Positions 16,682 to 25,378 of a stretch of 64,000 nt of DNA are shown here, in pieces. Within the stretch, counting starts at the first letter, position 1; every line of letters begins with the position of its first letter. The position numbers were made by a program, and so were the translations under genes. Location: the NCBI RefSeq assembly GCF_014647975.1, contig NZ_BMQF01000024.1, forward strand, positions 1 to 64,000. The letters run 5' to 3'. The notes under the pieces were generated by a model, which worked only from the letters and a program-made list of their open reading frames with translations, was not told the origin of the DNA and searched no databases. The DNA is from Streptomyces fumigatiscleroticus. Lineage in GTDB: Bacteria; Actinomycetota; Actinomycetes; Streptomycetales; Streptomycetaceae.

Positions 16682-17533
16682 TCAGTCCGTGACCTGCCGG
16701 TACTCGTACACGGCGGTGGTCACCGCGCACACACCGGGCGGGATCACCTCGGCGCGCAGCGTGCCGTCGGCCGCGTCGTAGTCCACGCCCTCCGCCTCGA
16801 AGGTGCCGTCCGTGCAGACGCTGCGCTGGGGCAGGGCGAACAGGCTGGTCACCGAACCGGTGACCGGCTGCCCGTCGAGACCGTGCTCCAGGTCGACCTG
16901 GAGCAGCGGACGGACCTCGGGGAAGAGGGTGCCCGAGGCGTCGTCCGAGGCGCACACCAGGCGGGTCTCGGTGACGAAGTCGCAGCCCTGGATGTCACGC
17001 ACCGGCCGGTCCAGGGTGATCTGCCCGGCCTCCGGCAGCGCGCCGCCCGTCGGCGGGGTGGCCGGGTTGAGGAGCGGGGCGGGGAAGACCTGGAGCCGGT
17101 TCTGGTCGCCCCACTCGCCCGAGACCAGCCACTGCCCGTCGGGCGAGACGGCGGCGAAGGAGTTGTTCACCTTCTCGCCGGGGTTCAGCTGGTGCACGTA
17201 CTCGTAGCGCTTCCCGGCCGGAGTGGTGACCGCGAACATCTTGGAGGTGGCGGTGTCGGCACCCTGGTAGGCGTCGAAGACGTGACCGCGTGCGATGTCC
17301 GGGTCGCCGATGTGGTTCCAGCCCTTGATCCTCAGGTCCAGCGGGATGGAGGCCAGGCCGCGGTGGAGCAGCGAACCGTCCGCGCGGCTGGCCAGGCCCT
17401 GCCCGCCGCCCAGGGTGCCTGTGTATACCGTGCCGGTCTCCGCCCACCCGGGGGCACCGGCGGCCGAGGCCGTACCCGCGCCCAGCACCAGGGCGGCGAA
17501 GGCGGCTGCTACTGCTGCGAGTTGACGTCTCAT
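16682..17533 (-). CDS. secreted protein of unknown function
   Basis: 283 aa. A Sec signal peptide (MRRQLAAVAAAFAALVLGAGTASA) is followed by a beta-rich protein. Segments such as NNSFAAVSPDGQWLVSGEWG and DIQGCDFVTETRLVCASDD suggest beta-propeller-like repeats with Cys pairs. I do not recognise the family. The ATG at 17533 shares its A with the stop of the upstream PHP gene (TGATG), so translation is coupled and the two exported proteins probably work together. Confidence 0.8.
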   Translation of the reverse strand: MRRQLAAVAAAFAALVLGAGTASAAGAPGWAETGTVYTGTLGGGQGLASRADGSLLHRGLASIPLDLRIKGWNHIGDPDIARGHVFDAYQGADTATSKMFAVTTPAGKRYEYVHQLNPGEKVNNSFAAVSPDGQWLVSGEWGDQNRLQVFPAPLLNPATPPTGGALPEAGQITLDRPVRDIQGCDFVTETRLVCASDDASGTLFPEVRPLLQVDLEHGLDGQPVTGSVTSLFALPQRSVCTDGTFEAEGVDYDAADGTLRAEVIPPGVCAVTTAVYEYRQVTD

Positions 17534-19203
17534 CAGGCACCCTTCACATCGACGAAAACGGGGTTCGAATAAAACCATGTGTCGGCCCACGGGTCACCGT
17601 CGCCGGGCTCGTGGGGGATCGGGCCGTGCGGGTCCACAAAGGCGCCGAGGTAGCCGGTGCCGTTGCGGTTGCCGTCGCTGCCGCGCAGCCGGACGTAGAA
17701 GGACCCCTCCCCGGCGGTCAGCGGCACGCGCAGGGTGTACGTGCCCTTCCGGCCGGTGACGTCCAGCGTGCGCACCACCTTGGTGTCGGGCGCCCGCCAG
17801 GCGTCGCGGTCGGCGGCCGGGCCGCGCACCGCGCCGCGGATGACGTCCACGTGTGCCAACCGGGGCAGGATGCCGCGGGGGTTGGGGCGGGAGGCGGCCG
17901 TGACGGTGATGTGGAGCGTGAGTTTCTCGCCCTTGCGGACGCTCAGCCGGCTGCCCAGTGTCACACCCCGGCCGCCGTGGTCCTCCGTGCGCTTGAGGCG
18001 CACGTCGAGGCCGTCCAGCAGATGCCCGTGGTCGAGCCAGATGCGGCCCGCGCGCAGACCGGCCATCACCGCGCGGTAGCCGTAGCGGGTGACACCGACG
18101 TGGGTGCGGCTGAACTGGCCGGGCCAGAAGTCGCTGCCCGGCTGCGGGGTGCCGGTGTCCACCGGGTCCGGCAGCCGGCCCGTGGTGTCGAAGGTCTGCC
18201 CGGGCAGCCAGTCCCCGTTCCGCCAGGTGTCGAAGACGATGCGGTGGGCGTCGGAATTGGTGGTGATCGAGAACAGCTCGCCCTCGGCGAGCAGCGCGTC
18301 CCACAGCCCGCCGACGGTCGCCGTCGCCCAGTCGAAGCCGCCGTAGGTGAGGTAGGCGTCCGCCGGGTAGCCCGGCCAGGACTGGGCGGAGGGCTTGTTC
18401 TCGTACTCGCCCCGGACGGCGGTCGCGCCGCGCCACCCGGGGATGGCCGCGCCCTGGGCGCCGGGCGCGCCCTCCATGCCGATGACGATGCCGGGCGCGG
18501 CGTCCCGCCAGGCGCGCAGTTCGTGCGGGGAGTCGATGCCCAGGCGCAGCGGGTGGTTGGCGAGGACGAGGACGTCGTCGACGTGGCCGGTGCGGCGCTG
18601 CTCGGCCAGCCAGCGGATGGCCTCGACGGCGTGCGCCTCGTTGCGCGCGGTGTCCGCGTCGGCGGGGCCGCCCTTGTCGTAGCCGAGCAGCTTGCCGTCC
18701 CAGGCGCGCTCGAAGCGGGTGAGGAGGTCGGTCTCGTGCGGTCCGGGCGCGGTGAACACCGTGGCGTGCTCGGCGGCGGGGATGTACCACTCCAGGCCCT
18801 GGAAGATCAGCTGGCGGGGGTTGTCCGCGCGGGCCCTGACGATTTCCTGGTGCTCCAGCGCGGCCCCGTACTGTGCGTGCCCGATGTTGGAGTGCTCGGT
18901 GAACACCATCCAGTCCAGGCCGTACCGGGCGCCCGCGGCGGCCAGCTGGGAGAACGTGTACTTGGCGTCGTGGCTGTAGACGCTGTGCACGTGGTGGTCG
19001 CCGACGAGGTAGGCGAGGTGCGGGTCGCTCCCGCCGGAGCGCCCGTCGCCGGCGGCCCGCGCGGGGGTCGTCGCCCCGAGGGCGAACGCCGCGCCGAACA
19101 GGCCCGCCCGGCGCAGGAGCCGGCGACGGCTCAGTCCTTGCGGGTCGAGGGCGGCGGGAGCGACGGACGGATCGGCCCAGGCGGGCAGCCGCTGTTCGGT
19201 CAT
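17533..19203 (-). CDS. Tat-secreted PHP-domain metallophosphoesterase-like protein
   Basis: About 556 aa. A twin-arginine leader (SRRRLLRRAGLFGAAFALGA) leads into a PHP domain. The metal motif GDHHVHSVYSHDA and FTEHSN match PHP strand 1 and 2 ligands, with NHP and NSDAHR supplying later His/Asp ligands. The C-terminal 150 residues are a beta-sandwich (KLTLHITVTAASRP...TYTLRVPLTAGEG). PHP proteins hydrolyse phosphoesters using a trinuclear metal site, and the substrate is unknown. Two starts both have GAGGA sites, ATG 19203 and GTG 19227. Translationally coupled to the secreted protein downstream. Confidence 0.87.
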   Translation of the reverse strand: MTEQRLPAWADPSVAPAALDPQGLSRRRLLRRAGLFGAAFALGATTPARAAGDGRSGGSDPHLAYLVGDHHVHSVYSHDAKYTFSQLAAAGARYGLDWMVFTEHSNIGHAQYGAALEHQEIVRARADNPRQLIFQGLEWYIPAAEHATVFTAPGPHETDLLTRFERAWDGKLLGYDKGGPADADTARNEAHAVEAIRWLAEQRRTGHVDDVLVLANHPLRLGIDSPHELRAWRDAAPGIVIGMEGAPGAQGAAIPGWRGATAVRGEYENKPSAQSWPGYPADAYLTYGGFDWATATVGGLWDALLAEGELFSITTNSDAHRIVFDTWRNGDWLPGQTFDTTGRLPDPVDTGTPQPGSDFWPGQFSRTHVGVTRYGYRAVMAGLRAGRIWLDHGHLLDGLDVRLKRTEDHGGRGVTLGSRLSVRKGEKLTLHITVTAASRPNPRGILPRLAHVDVIRGAVRGPAADRDAWRAPDTKVVRTLDVTGRKGTYTLRVPLTAGEGSFYVRLRGSDGNRNGTGYLGAFVDPHGPIPHEPGDGDPWADTWFYSNPVFVDVKGA

Positions 19204-19412
19204 GGGGTTCCTCGGGGATTCGGTCACGGGGTCCTCCGGGGAGGGGCCGGACGGTGTGGGCGGGGGATCGCAGGACGCTCAGCGGCGGGTGGTCAGGGCT
19301 GGAGACGGCGGTACGGGATCACGTCCGCGGGCTGCGGTGCTCGGACCACGACGCCCTAGCCGGCACCGCCCGAGCCGGGGCGCGCCAGCCGGGGCGCCCG
19401 AGCCGCGACGCT

Positions 19413-19496
19413 CGAACCGCAGCTCCCGAACCGCAGCTCCCGAACCGCAGCTCCCGAACCACCGCGCCCGAACCACCGCGCCCGAACCACCGCGAT
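19413..19496. repeat. 14-bp tandem array, six units
   Basis: Three copies of CGAACCGCAGCTCC (19413-19454) are followed by three of the variant CGAACCACCGCGCC/AT (19455-19496). The two unit types occur as blocks, so the array grew by local duplication after the variant arose. Confidence 0.9.
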
Positions 19497-19538
19497 GAGC
19501 ATCGCGCGGCCCGTCCGCGGTACCGGCTCGTCGCGGTC

Positions 19539-19697
19539 GGCGTGGGCCCCGTCCTCCACCGGCACCGGCGCGGTGCGCCCGGATCAGGCGCGGCGTGGAC
19601 CCCGTTCTCCACCGGCACCGGCGCGGTGCGCCCGGATCAGGCGCGGCGTGGGCCCCGTTCTCCACCGGCACCCGCGCGGTGCGCCCGGATCCGGCGC
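19539..19697. repeat. 53-bp tandem array, three units
   Basis: Units start at 19539, 19592 and 19645, each beginning GGCGTGG and containing CTCCACCGGCACC and GTGCGCCCGGATC. The period of 53 is not a multiple of three, so it is unlikely to be protein-coding. Confidence 0.88.
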
Positions 19698-20047
19698 CGG
19701 TCGTCGGTCTTCCGTCGCTCACCCGCCGGAGAATGCCGTGGTCCCAGAACTCCCGGATGAAGCCGCCCTGAAGACGCGGGGTGCGCTCGATGACCGGTCG
19801 GGTCGGTCGACCATGGGGACGCCGGTCGTCGCGCGCCGGTCCGGTGAGCTCCTCGGTACGGGACTGTGGGAGGCCCGCGGACCGACGACACCCGCACGGG
19901 GGTGAGGTGCGTGCGCTCAGAGCCGAACTCGACGCCGGTGTGCGCAGATCGGTCTCCGTTCAGCTCTCTGCCATGTCACGGACACGGCGGTTCAGCACAG
20001 TTCGGCCTGCCCCCTCTCCCTCCCTCCCCCTCTTCGCTGGAGGACAC

Positions 20048-21949
20048 ATGAGTGCAGCAGACCGGAACCGTCCCGGCAGACGTACGCTCCTTCAGGCGGC
20101 CGTGGCGATCCCGGCGGCGATCCCGGCGGCGGGCGCGGCCGGGATCGCGTCGTCCGGCACCGCGTCGGCGGCCGTACCGGCCCAGGCGGGCGCGTCGGCG
20201 TCCGCGAACGGTGGGTTCGACCCCTCGAGCCCCCGGTTCGGCCTCGCCGTGCTGCCGGACACGCAGTACCTCTTCGACGCCGACAGCGCGGACCCCGAGC
20301 CGCTGCGCGCGACCTTCCGGTACCTGGTGTCGGAGCGCAAGGAGGCCAACATCGCCTTCATGGCACACCTGGGCGACGTCACCGAACACGGTACGTCGGA
20401 GGAGATCGAGCTGGCGGCCGACACCTTCCGGGCCATCCACGGCAAGATGCCCTACAGCGTCCTCGCCGGCAATCACGACATCGCCTCCGCCACCGACGAC
20501 CAGCGAGGCGACAGCCCGTATCTGAAGTCGTTCGGGCCGCGGCGCTTCTCCTCCATGGCGACGTTCGGCGGCGCGTCGCCCGACGGCTACAACAGCTTCC
20601 ACGTCCTGCGCGCCGGCGGCCGGCAGTGGCTGGTGCTCGCCCTGGACTGGCGGGTGTCGCAGGCCGGTCTGGACTGGGCCGAGGGTGTGCTCGACGCGCA
20701 CCCCACCCTGCCCGCCGTGCTCACCACGCACGACCTGGCCCGGGCCGACGACGAGGGCGCGGCCCGGCTCTCCGACAACGGGCAGCGGCTGTGGGACGGT
20801 CTCATCCGCGGCCACGACCAGATCTTCCTGGCCCTCGGCGGGCACTACTGGCCGCCGGGCCGCACCGTGCTGACCAACGACGCGGGCAACGACGTCCACG
20901 TCCACATCACCAACTACCAGGACCGCTACTACGGCGGCGCGGGAATGATCCGGGTCTACGGCTTCGATCTCGTGCGCAACGTCGTCGACGTGGAGACGTT
21001 CTCGCCCTGGTTCCTCTCCCGTGATCCGGACAGGAGGACGCCGCTGGAGGCCGGGACCGTCGAGCTGACCGGCCCCGCGGACCGGTTCACCCTGTCCGTG
21101 GACTTCGAGCGCCGCTTCTCCGGGTTCGCTCCCGTCACGCCGCCCGCCGCCCGGCCGCCCGCGGCCGTGATGCCGCGCGGCACCGTGGCGTACTGGCGTT
21201 TCGACGCCTCCGGCTCCGCCGCCGCGGGGCGGACGGGCACGCCCGTCACGCCGGGCACTGTCATCCGCGACCTGACGGGCAACGGCAACGACCTGACCGT
21301 CTCGCGTCTGCACGACAGCGGTCCCGAGGTACTGACCTGGTCGGACGACCACCATCGTGACCAGCCCGCGCACGCCTGCCTGCGCTTCGACGGCGGCACG
21401 TCCCCGGACCGGGGCGCGGTCCTGCGCACCGCGGCCCACGCGCCCCTGAACTCCGCGAAGTTCCTGCGCGGCTACACCATCGAGACCTTCGTCAGGCTGC
21501 CGGAGCCGTTCGAGGGCGACCACGCCTGGATGGGCATCCTCAGCTGGGAGGGCCGCAACGGTGACGCCGGCAAGACCACCGGCTGGTCCCCCGACGAACC
21601 GACGTGCAGTCTCAACCTCTCTCCCGAGCGGTTCCTTCAGTTCGTGGTCTATCCCCACCGTCAGGACGCCGATCCCACGTCCTGGAGCCACGCCGTTCCC
21701 GTGGGCCGGTGGATGCACATCGCCGTGGTCAACGACGGCCGCCGCACCGTGATGTACGTCGACGGCTCGAGGATCGCCCGCAACCCCGCCCAGCCGTCGA
21801 CCGGCATCGCCACGCTCGGCAAGCCCTTCGTCATCGGCGCCACCCAGTTCGAGGAGGCCTTCGGGCAGGGTTTCTACGGCTCGATCGGCGACACCCGCAT
21901 CGTCGACCGCGCTCTGTCACCCGGCCAGTTCATGGCTCGCTTCGCCTGA
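20048..21949 (+). CDS. secreted metallophosphoesterase with LamG domain
   Basis: 633 aa. A Tat-type leader (GRRTLLQAAVAIPAAIPAA) precedes a calcineurin-like phosphoesterase (about residues 58-310). The five metal motifs are VLPDTQY, HLGDVTE, AGNHD, THD and GGHYW. A C-terminal LamG/concanavalin-like module (about 395-630; AYWRFDAS, IRDLTGNGNDL, WMHIAVVNDG) probably binds carbohydrate or surface polymer. It likely releases phosphate from an extracellular phosphoester. ATG 20048 has a TGGAGGAC site. It is in the same neighbourhood as the secreted PHP esterase. Confidence 0.92.
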   Translation: MSAADRNRPGRRTLLQAAVAIPAAIPAAGAAGIASSGTASAAVPAQAGASASANGGFDPSSPRFGLAVLPDTQYLFDADSADPEPLRATFRYLVSERKEANIAFMAHLGDVTEHGTSEEIELAADTFRAIHGKMPYSVLAGNHDIASATDDQRGDSPYLKSFGPRRFSSMATFGGASPDGYNSFHVLRAGGRQWLVLALDWRVSQAGLDWAEGVLDAHPTLPAVLTTHDLARADDEGAARLSDNGQRLWDGLIRGHDQIFLALGGHYWPPGRTVLTNDAGNDVHVHITNYQDRYYGGAGMIRVYGFDLVRNVVDVETFSPWFLSRDPDRRTPLEAGTVELTGPADRFTLSVDFERRFSGFAPVTPPAARPPAAVMPRGTVAYWRFDASGSAAAGRTGTPVTPGTVIRDLTGNGNDLTVSRLHDSGPEVLTWSDDHHRDQPAHACLRFDGGTSPDRGAVLRTAAHAPLNSAKFLRGYTIETFVRLPEPFEGDHAWMGILSWEGRNGDAGKTTGWSPDEPTCSLNLSPERFLQFVVYPHRQDADPTSWSHAVPVGRWMHIAVVNDGRRTVMYVDGSRIARNPAQPSTGIATLGKPFVIGATQFEEAFGQGFYGSIGDTRIVDRALSPGQFMARFA

Positions 21950-21959
21950 CACCGGCCGG

Positions 21960-22440
21960 GGTACGCCTGGTACGCCGGGGCAGCACCGTGCGCCGCGCGC
22001 ATCCCGCCGGTCCTCGGCGGGCGTAGGCCCGCAGCTCCTCCACGAAGATCCGGGGCTGTTCGGGGCTGTTCGAAGGCGGCGGAGTGACCATCGCGGACGA
22101 CGCTCCCGTGCCGGTGAGCCAGTACAGGGTGATGTCGTCGAGCATGCGGTCGCGGCCGAGGACCCGCTCCGGGTGGTGGTCGCTGTCCGCCCAGGCGAGC
22201 GTGTGGCCTGGGCAGGTTCGGGTGGACGCAGATCAGGCCGGCCGGACGCTGCTTGCCCATCTGGGTGGTGACGGCGCCTGCCCAGTCCCCTCCCTGGGCG
22301 ATGTGGCGGCGGCAGTCCAGACGCCGCATCGGTTCACCCCAGGCGGCGGCGATGCGCGCGGGGTCCCATCCCGTCCGCGTGGGCCGGTCGGAGGAACCGT
22401 GCCCGGGCGTGGAGGGGACGACGGGAAACCGCGACGGGTG
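21960..22440 (-). pseudogene. epoxide hydrolase (alpha/beta) remnant
   Basis: On the minus strand three frames spell successive parts of an EHN-type epoxide hydrolase: PVVPSTPGHGSSDRPTRTG, then RIAAAWGEPMRRL..HIAQGGDWAGAVTTQ, then a shifted MLDDITLYWLTGTGASSA and a third shift at EQPRIFVEELRAYA. The last shift coincides with a 10-bp tandem duplication (CGGGGCTGTT, about 22050-22071). The N-terminus is missing, so this is a decayed gene. Confidence 0.72.
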
Positions 22441-22493
22441 TCCGTCCGCGGTGACTCCTCGGCCGGCGGCGGCGTGCTGCGGTGCGCTGCTCT

Positions 22494-22790
22494 GGACACG
22501 TCCTGGTACGGCGCCGTCAGGGGACCGGCGCCCAGCAGGGAGCGGGCGGTGGCGGTGAAGTCGGGGGTCACCATGAAGGGATGCGTTCCGGCGCTGCGCC
22601 GGGCGGCGAGCCGGGTGAGCTTGGGGCCCATGGCCGCGAGGAGACGCTCGTCGGCCGGGACCGGCACGGGGCCTGTTCGAGGCGGTCGAGGTAGGTGTTC
22701 AGGGCGGAACAGCGGCCGGTGGACGCCGCCGGCGCCCCGCGCGGCCGCCGCGTCGCTGACGCCGAGGCCGAGCAGCAGCCGGCGCCCCTG
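22494..22790 (-). pseudogene. LLM-class flavin-dependent oxidoreductase, C-terminal remnant
   Basis: The minus strand encodes LNTYLDRLEQAP, then, after a shift, VPADERLLAAMGPKLTRLAA, THPFMVTPDFTATARSLLG and GPLTAPYQ. This is the characteristic C-terminal end of F420/flavin luciferase-like oxidoreductases. Upstream domains are absent and the fragment runs directly into the epoxide hydrolase remnant. Confidence 0.68.
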
Positions 22791-22866
22791 TCCTGGGGCC
22801 TTGGGGTGGTGGCCCGTCCGGGGGCGCGGCGCGTCCGGTGGGCCGGCTGCCGCGCCCCGGTGCGGG

Positions 22867-23616
22867 TCAGACCTGGTTGGCGCCGCCGTCGACGTAGAGC
22901 TCGGTGCCGGTGACGAAGCTGCTCTCGGCGGTGGCCAGGAACAGGACGGCGGAGGCCACTTCCTCCGGCCGGCCCATGCGGCCCAGCGGCACGGTGCCGG
23001 CCAGCTGCGCCCGCAACTGTGCGGCCTGCGCGTCGTCGGGGGCGAGCCCGTCGAGCCCGGGAGTGGCGATCGGGCCGGGGACGACGGTGTTGACCCGGAT
23101 GCCGCGGCCCTTCAGTTCGTTGGCCCAGGTGCGGGCGAGGGCCCGGACGGCGGCCTTGGAGGCGCCGTAGACACCGAACGCCTCGCTGCCCACGCTCGCC
23201 GCGGTGGAACCGGTGAGGATCACCGAGGCGCCGTCGTTCAGCAGCGGCAGGGCCTTCTGCACGGTGAACAGCACGCCCCTGACGTTCGTGCCGAACGTCG
23301 CGTCGAAGTGCTCCTCGGTGACCTGCTCCAGGGTGGCGAACTCGCCTCCGCCGGCGTTGGCGAACAGCACGTCGATGCGGTGCCCGCGGTCGGCGACGGT
23401 GGCGTAGAGCCGGTTCAGGTCCTCCAGGTCGGCGCTGTCGGCCCGGACGGCGGTCACCGATCCGCCGATCAGGGCGGCGGCCTCGTCCAGGGCCTCCTTC
23501 CGGCGCCCGGTGAGGTAGACGTGGGCGCCCTCCTCGGCGAACCGGCGGGCCGCGGCCAGGCCGATCCCGCTGGTGCCGCCCGTGACGACGACGGTCTTGC
23601 CGTCGAGCTGTCCCAT
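22867..23616 (-). CDS. SDR family oxidoreductase
   Basis: 249 aa, a classical short-chain dehydrogenase. The TGGTSGIGLA cofactor loop is at residues 12-21, NAGGG follows at about 89-93, and the active site has Ser in ILTGSTAAS and YGASKAA (Tyr-x-x-x-Lys). The C-terminus VTGTELYVDGGANQV is typical. NAD(P)-dependent, substrate unknown. ATG 23616 has an AAAGGAGAG site. It is the only intact gene between two pseudogene patches. Confidence 0.94.
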   Translation of the reverse strand: MGQLDGKTVVVTGGTSGIGLAAARRFAEEGAHVYLTGRRKEALDEAAALIGGSVTAVRADSADLEDLNRLYATVADRGHRIDVLFANAGGGEFATLEQVTEEHFDATFGTNVRGVLFTVQKALPLLNDGASVILTGSTAASVGSEAFGVYGASKAAVRALARTWANELKGRGIRVNTVVPGPIATPGLDGLAPDDAQAAQLRAQLAGTVPLGRMGRPEEVASAVLFLATAESSFVTGTELYVDGGANQV

Positions 23617-23789
23617 GACGCTCTCCTTTGTGCAAGGCGGTCCGTACGGACCAGCCGTTGATTCAACTTTCAATCACCCTACTCCATATAGATGACGTGT
23701 CAACTAACTGCGAGTGGTGGAGCGGAGCGGTGTGACGGCGTGCTCACGCCGATGTCACCCCCACCCTGCCGGCCAAGGAGCGCGGTGAC

Positions 23790-24215
23790 GTGCGGATTCC
23801 CTACGGCGGTCACTTCGCGGCGTTCGAGCAGCCCCGGGAGGACGACGAGACGGCGGCGCGGCTCTTCGAGAAGGCGCTGTCCGCCCCGGGCGTGGACGCG
23901 TGGCCCTACGACCGGGCACGCGTGCACCTCGCGCAGGGTGAGCGGCTGCTCCGTGCCGGGGCGGCGGAGGCCGGGAGCCCGCTCATGTCCGCGCACGAGC
24001 CCTTCCGGCGGCTGGGCGCGCCCGTCCCTGGCCGCGCGGGCGGCGGAGCAGTCGCGGGCCGCCGGTTCGAGCGTGCCGGACACGGACGACCGGAGAGGGA
24101 CGGAACCCACACCGCGGGAGCGCGACATCGCCGAGCTGGCCGCGTCCGGCCTCACGAACAAGCAGATCGCCGAGGGGTTCTTCATCTCGCACCGCACCGT
24201 TGAAGGGCGTCCGGA
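23790..24215 (+). pseudogene. chimeric remnant: hydrolase tail plus LuxR-family regulator C-terminus
   Basis: The first 14 codons (RIPYGGHFAAFEQP) resemble the C-terminal end of an epoxide hydrolase. The frame then continues into the end of an AAA/LuxR (LAL) regulator (ARLFEKALSAPGVDAWPYDRAR, HLAQGERLLRAG). After a frameshift near 24020 the LuxR helix-turn-helix appears in another frame (TPRERDIAELAASGLTNKQIAE, FFISHRTVEG). The end is truncated. The region 23617-23789 shows no gene. Confidence 0.7.
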
Positions 24216-24301
24216 CGCCCTCTCCGCCCCCTCATGACCGGCCCGCCCCGCCACTGAGCCGGCACCCCGCGAGGAACGTCGTCCGACGACGCCGCCTCCG
24301 G

Positions 24302-25201
24302 TCAGCCGATGAGAGCCTCGGTGATCTGCCGGGTGGTCTGCGCGGCGACCCGGGGGTTGTGGGCGGCGTAGGAGTTGTAGGCGTTCAGGCCGGCGGCCAG
24401 GGCCCAGCCGCGGCCCCGCGTCCAGGTCGCGTCGTCCACGCCGAGCGCGTCGCGGAAGACGGCTCGGCTGTCGGCCGGCATCAGGGTGAAAGCGATCATC
24501 ATGTCGCAGGCCGGGTCGCCGATGCCGAGCCCGCCGAAGTCGATGACGGCGCTGAGGCGGCCTTCGAGGGTGAGCAGGTTGCCGGTGTGGAAGTCGCCGT
24601 GGAACCAGACCGGAGGGCGATCCCAGCCAGGGGCGTTCAGCGCCGCGTCCCACAGGTCCGTCATCGCTGCGGCGTCGAACACGCCGCCGGCCTCGGCGAT
24701 GGCGGCCCGTGTCGCGCGGTCCCGGTCGGACAACGACCAGCCGGTGAGGTCGTGGCAGGCGTTCCCGGCCGGTGCGTCCTCGGGTGTGCACTGCCGTAGG
24801 GCGGCCAGGAACCGCGCCAGTTCGCCGGCGGCCCTGGAGGAGCCGGCCAGGGCGTCGACGGTCGCCACCTCGCCGTCCAGCCAGCGGGACACCGCCCAGG
24901 GCCACGGACAGCCGAAGTCGGGCTCACCCACCCCCACCGGTACGGGGACGGCCAGGGGTAGGTGCGGGGCGAGCCGGGGAAGCCAGTGGAACTCCTTCCT
25001 CGCCTGTCCGATGGCCCCGGCGTGGCGGGGCAGCCGGACGGACAGCTTCTCGCCCAGACGGTAGATCACATGGTCGGAGCCGGCCGGATCGAGCAGGTGC
25101 AGGGGCAGCCCCGCCCACTGCGGGAACTGGCTGTCGACCAGACGTCTGACCAGCGCACCATCGATCGCGGGGCGGATGTCCGCGGTTGTCACGGTCGCCA
25201 A
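24302..25201 (-). CDS. aminoglycoside phosphotransferase family protein
   Basis: 299 aa with the APH/choline-kinase fold. The catalytic loop VWFHGDFHTGNLL and the metal-binding IDFGGLGIGDPACD (DFG-equivalent) are intact, and the N-terminal lobe has VIYRLGEKLSVRLPR for nucleotide-binding Lys/Arg. Members phosphorylate aminoglycosides, macrolides or small metabolites with ATP or GTP, and many are housekeeping kinases, so resistance is not proven. Start TTG 25201 with AGGAG five bases upstream. A later GTG three codons in is possible. Confidence 0.88.
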   Translation of the reverse strand: MATVTTADIRPAIDGALVRRLVDSQFPQWAGLPLHLLDPAGSDHVIYRLGEKLSVRLPRHAGAIGQARKEFHWLPRLAPHLPLAVPVPVGVGEPDFGCPWPWAVSRWLDGEVATVDALAGSSRAAGELARFLAALRQCTPEDAPAGNACHDLTGWSLSDRDRATRAAIAEAGGVFDAAAMTDLWDAALNAPGWDRPPVWFHGDFHTGNLLTLEGRLSAVIDFGGLGIGDPACDMMIAFTLMPADSRAVFRDALGVDDATWTRGRGWALAAGLNAYNSYAAHNPRVAAQTTRQITEALIG

Positions 25202-25378
25202 GACAGCTCCTGCGGTCGGCCCGCTCCCTACGGCGGACAGTCGAAGCCATCACAGTGTGCCGCGCCTCCGCCTGTCGACCGGATCTCACGACGCACGGCA
25301 CCCTCATCGGTGGCCTCACCTGCCTTTCTCCGTTCGGCAGACCCGGGCCGTGTCCTGGACGTGACGTATCGTCAGGTT

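Larger units (their letters stand above)
19228..20047. other. 820-bp gene-free region dominated by tandem repeats
   Basis: No frame shows family similarity. The stretch contains the 14-bp and 53-bp arrays listed separately. It ends with a C/T-rich segment and a TGGAGGAC ribosome site for the next gene. Confidence 0.6.

Noticed and set aside
17611..19359. 582-codon plus-strand open frame
   Set aside because: Antisense shadow of the PHP-domain gene.
19413..19697. CRISPR or origin iterons
   Set aside because: Repeats are contiguous without unique spacers, and there is no replication gene or AT-rich segment.
24302..25201. Definite aminoglycoside resistance gene
   Set aside because: The APH fold is clear, but many members are metabolic kinases and nothing nearby indicates resistance.
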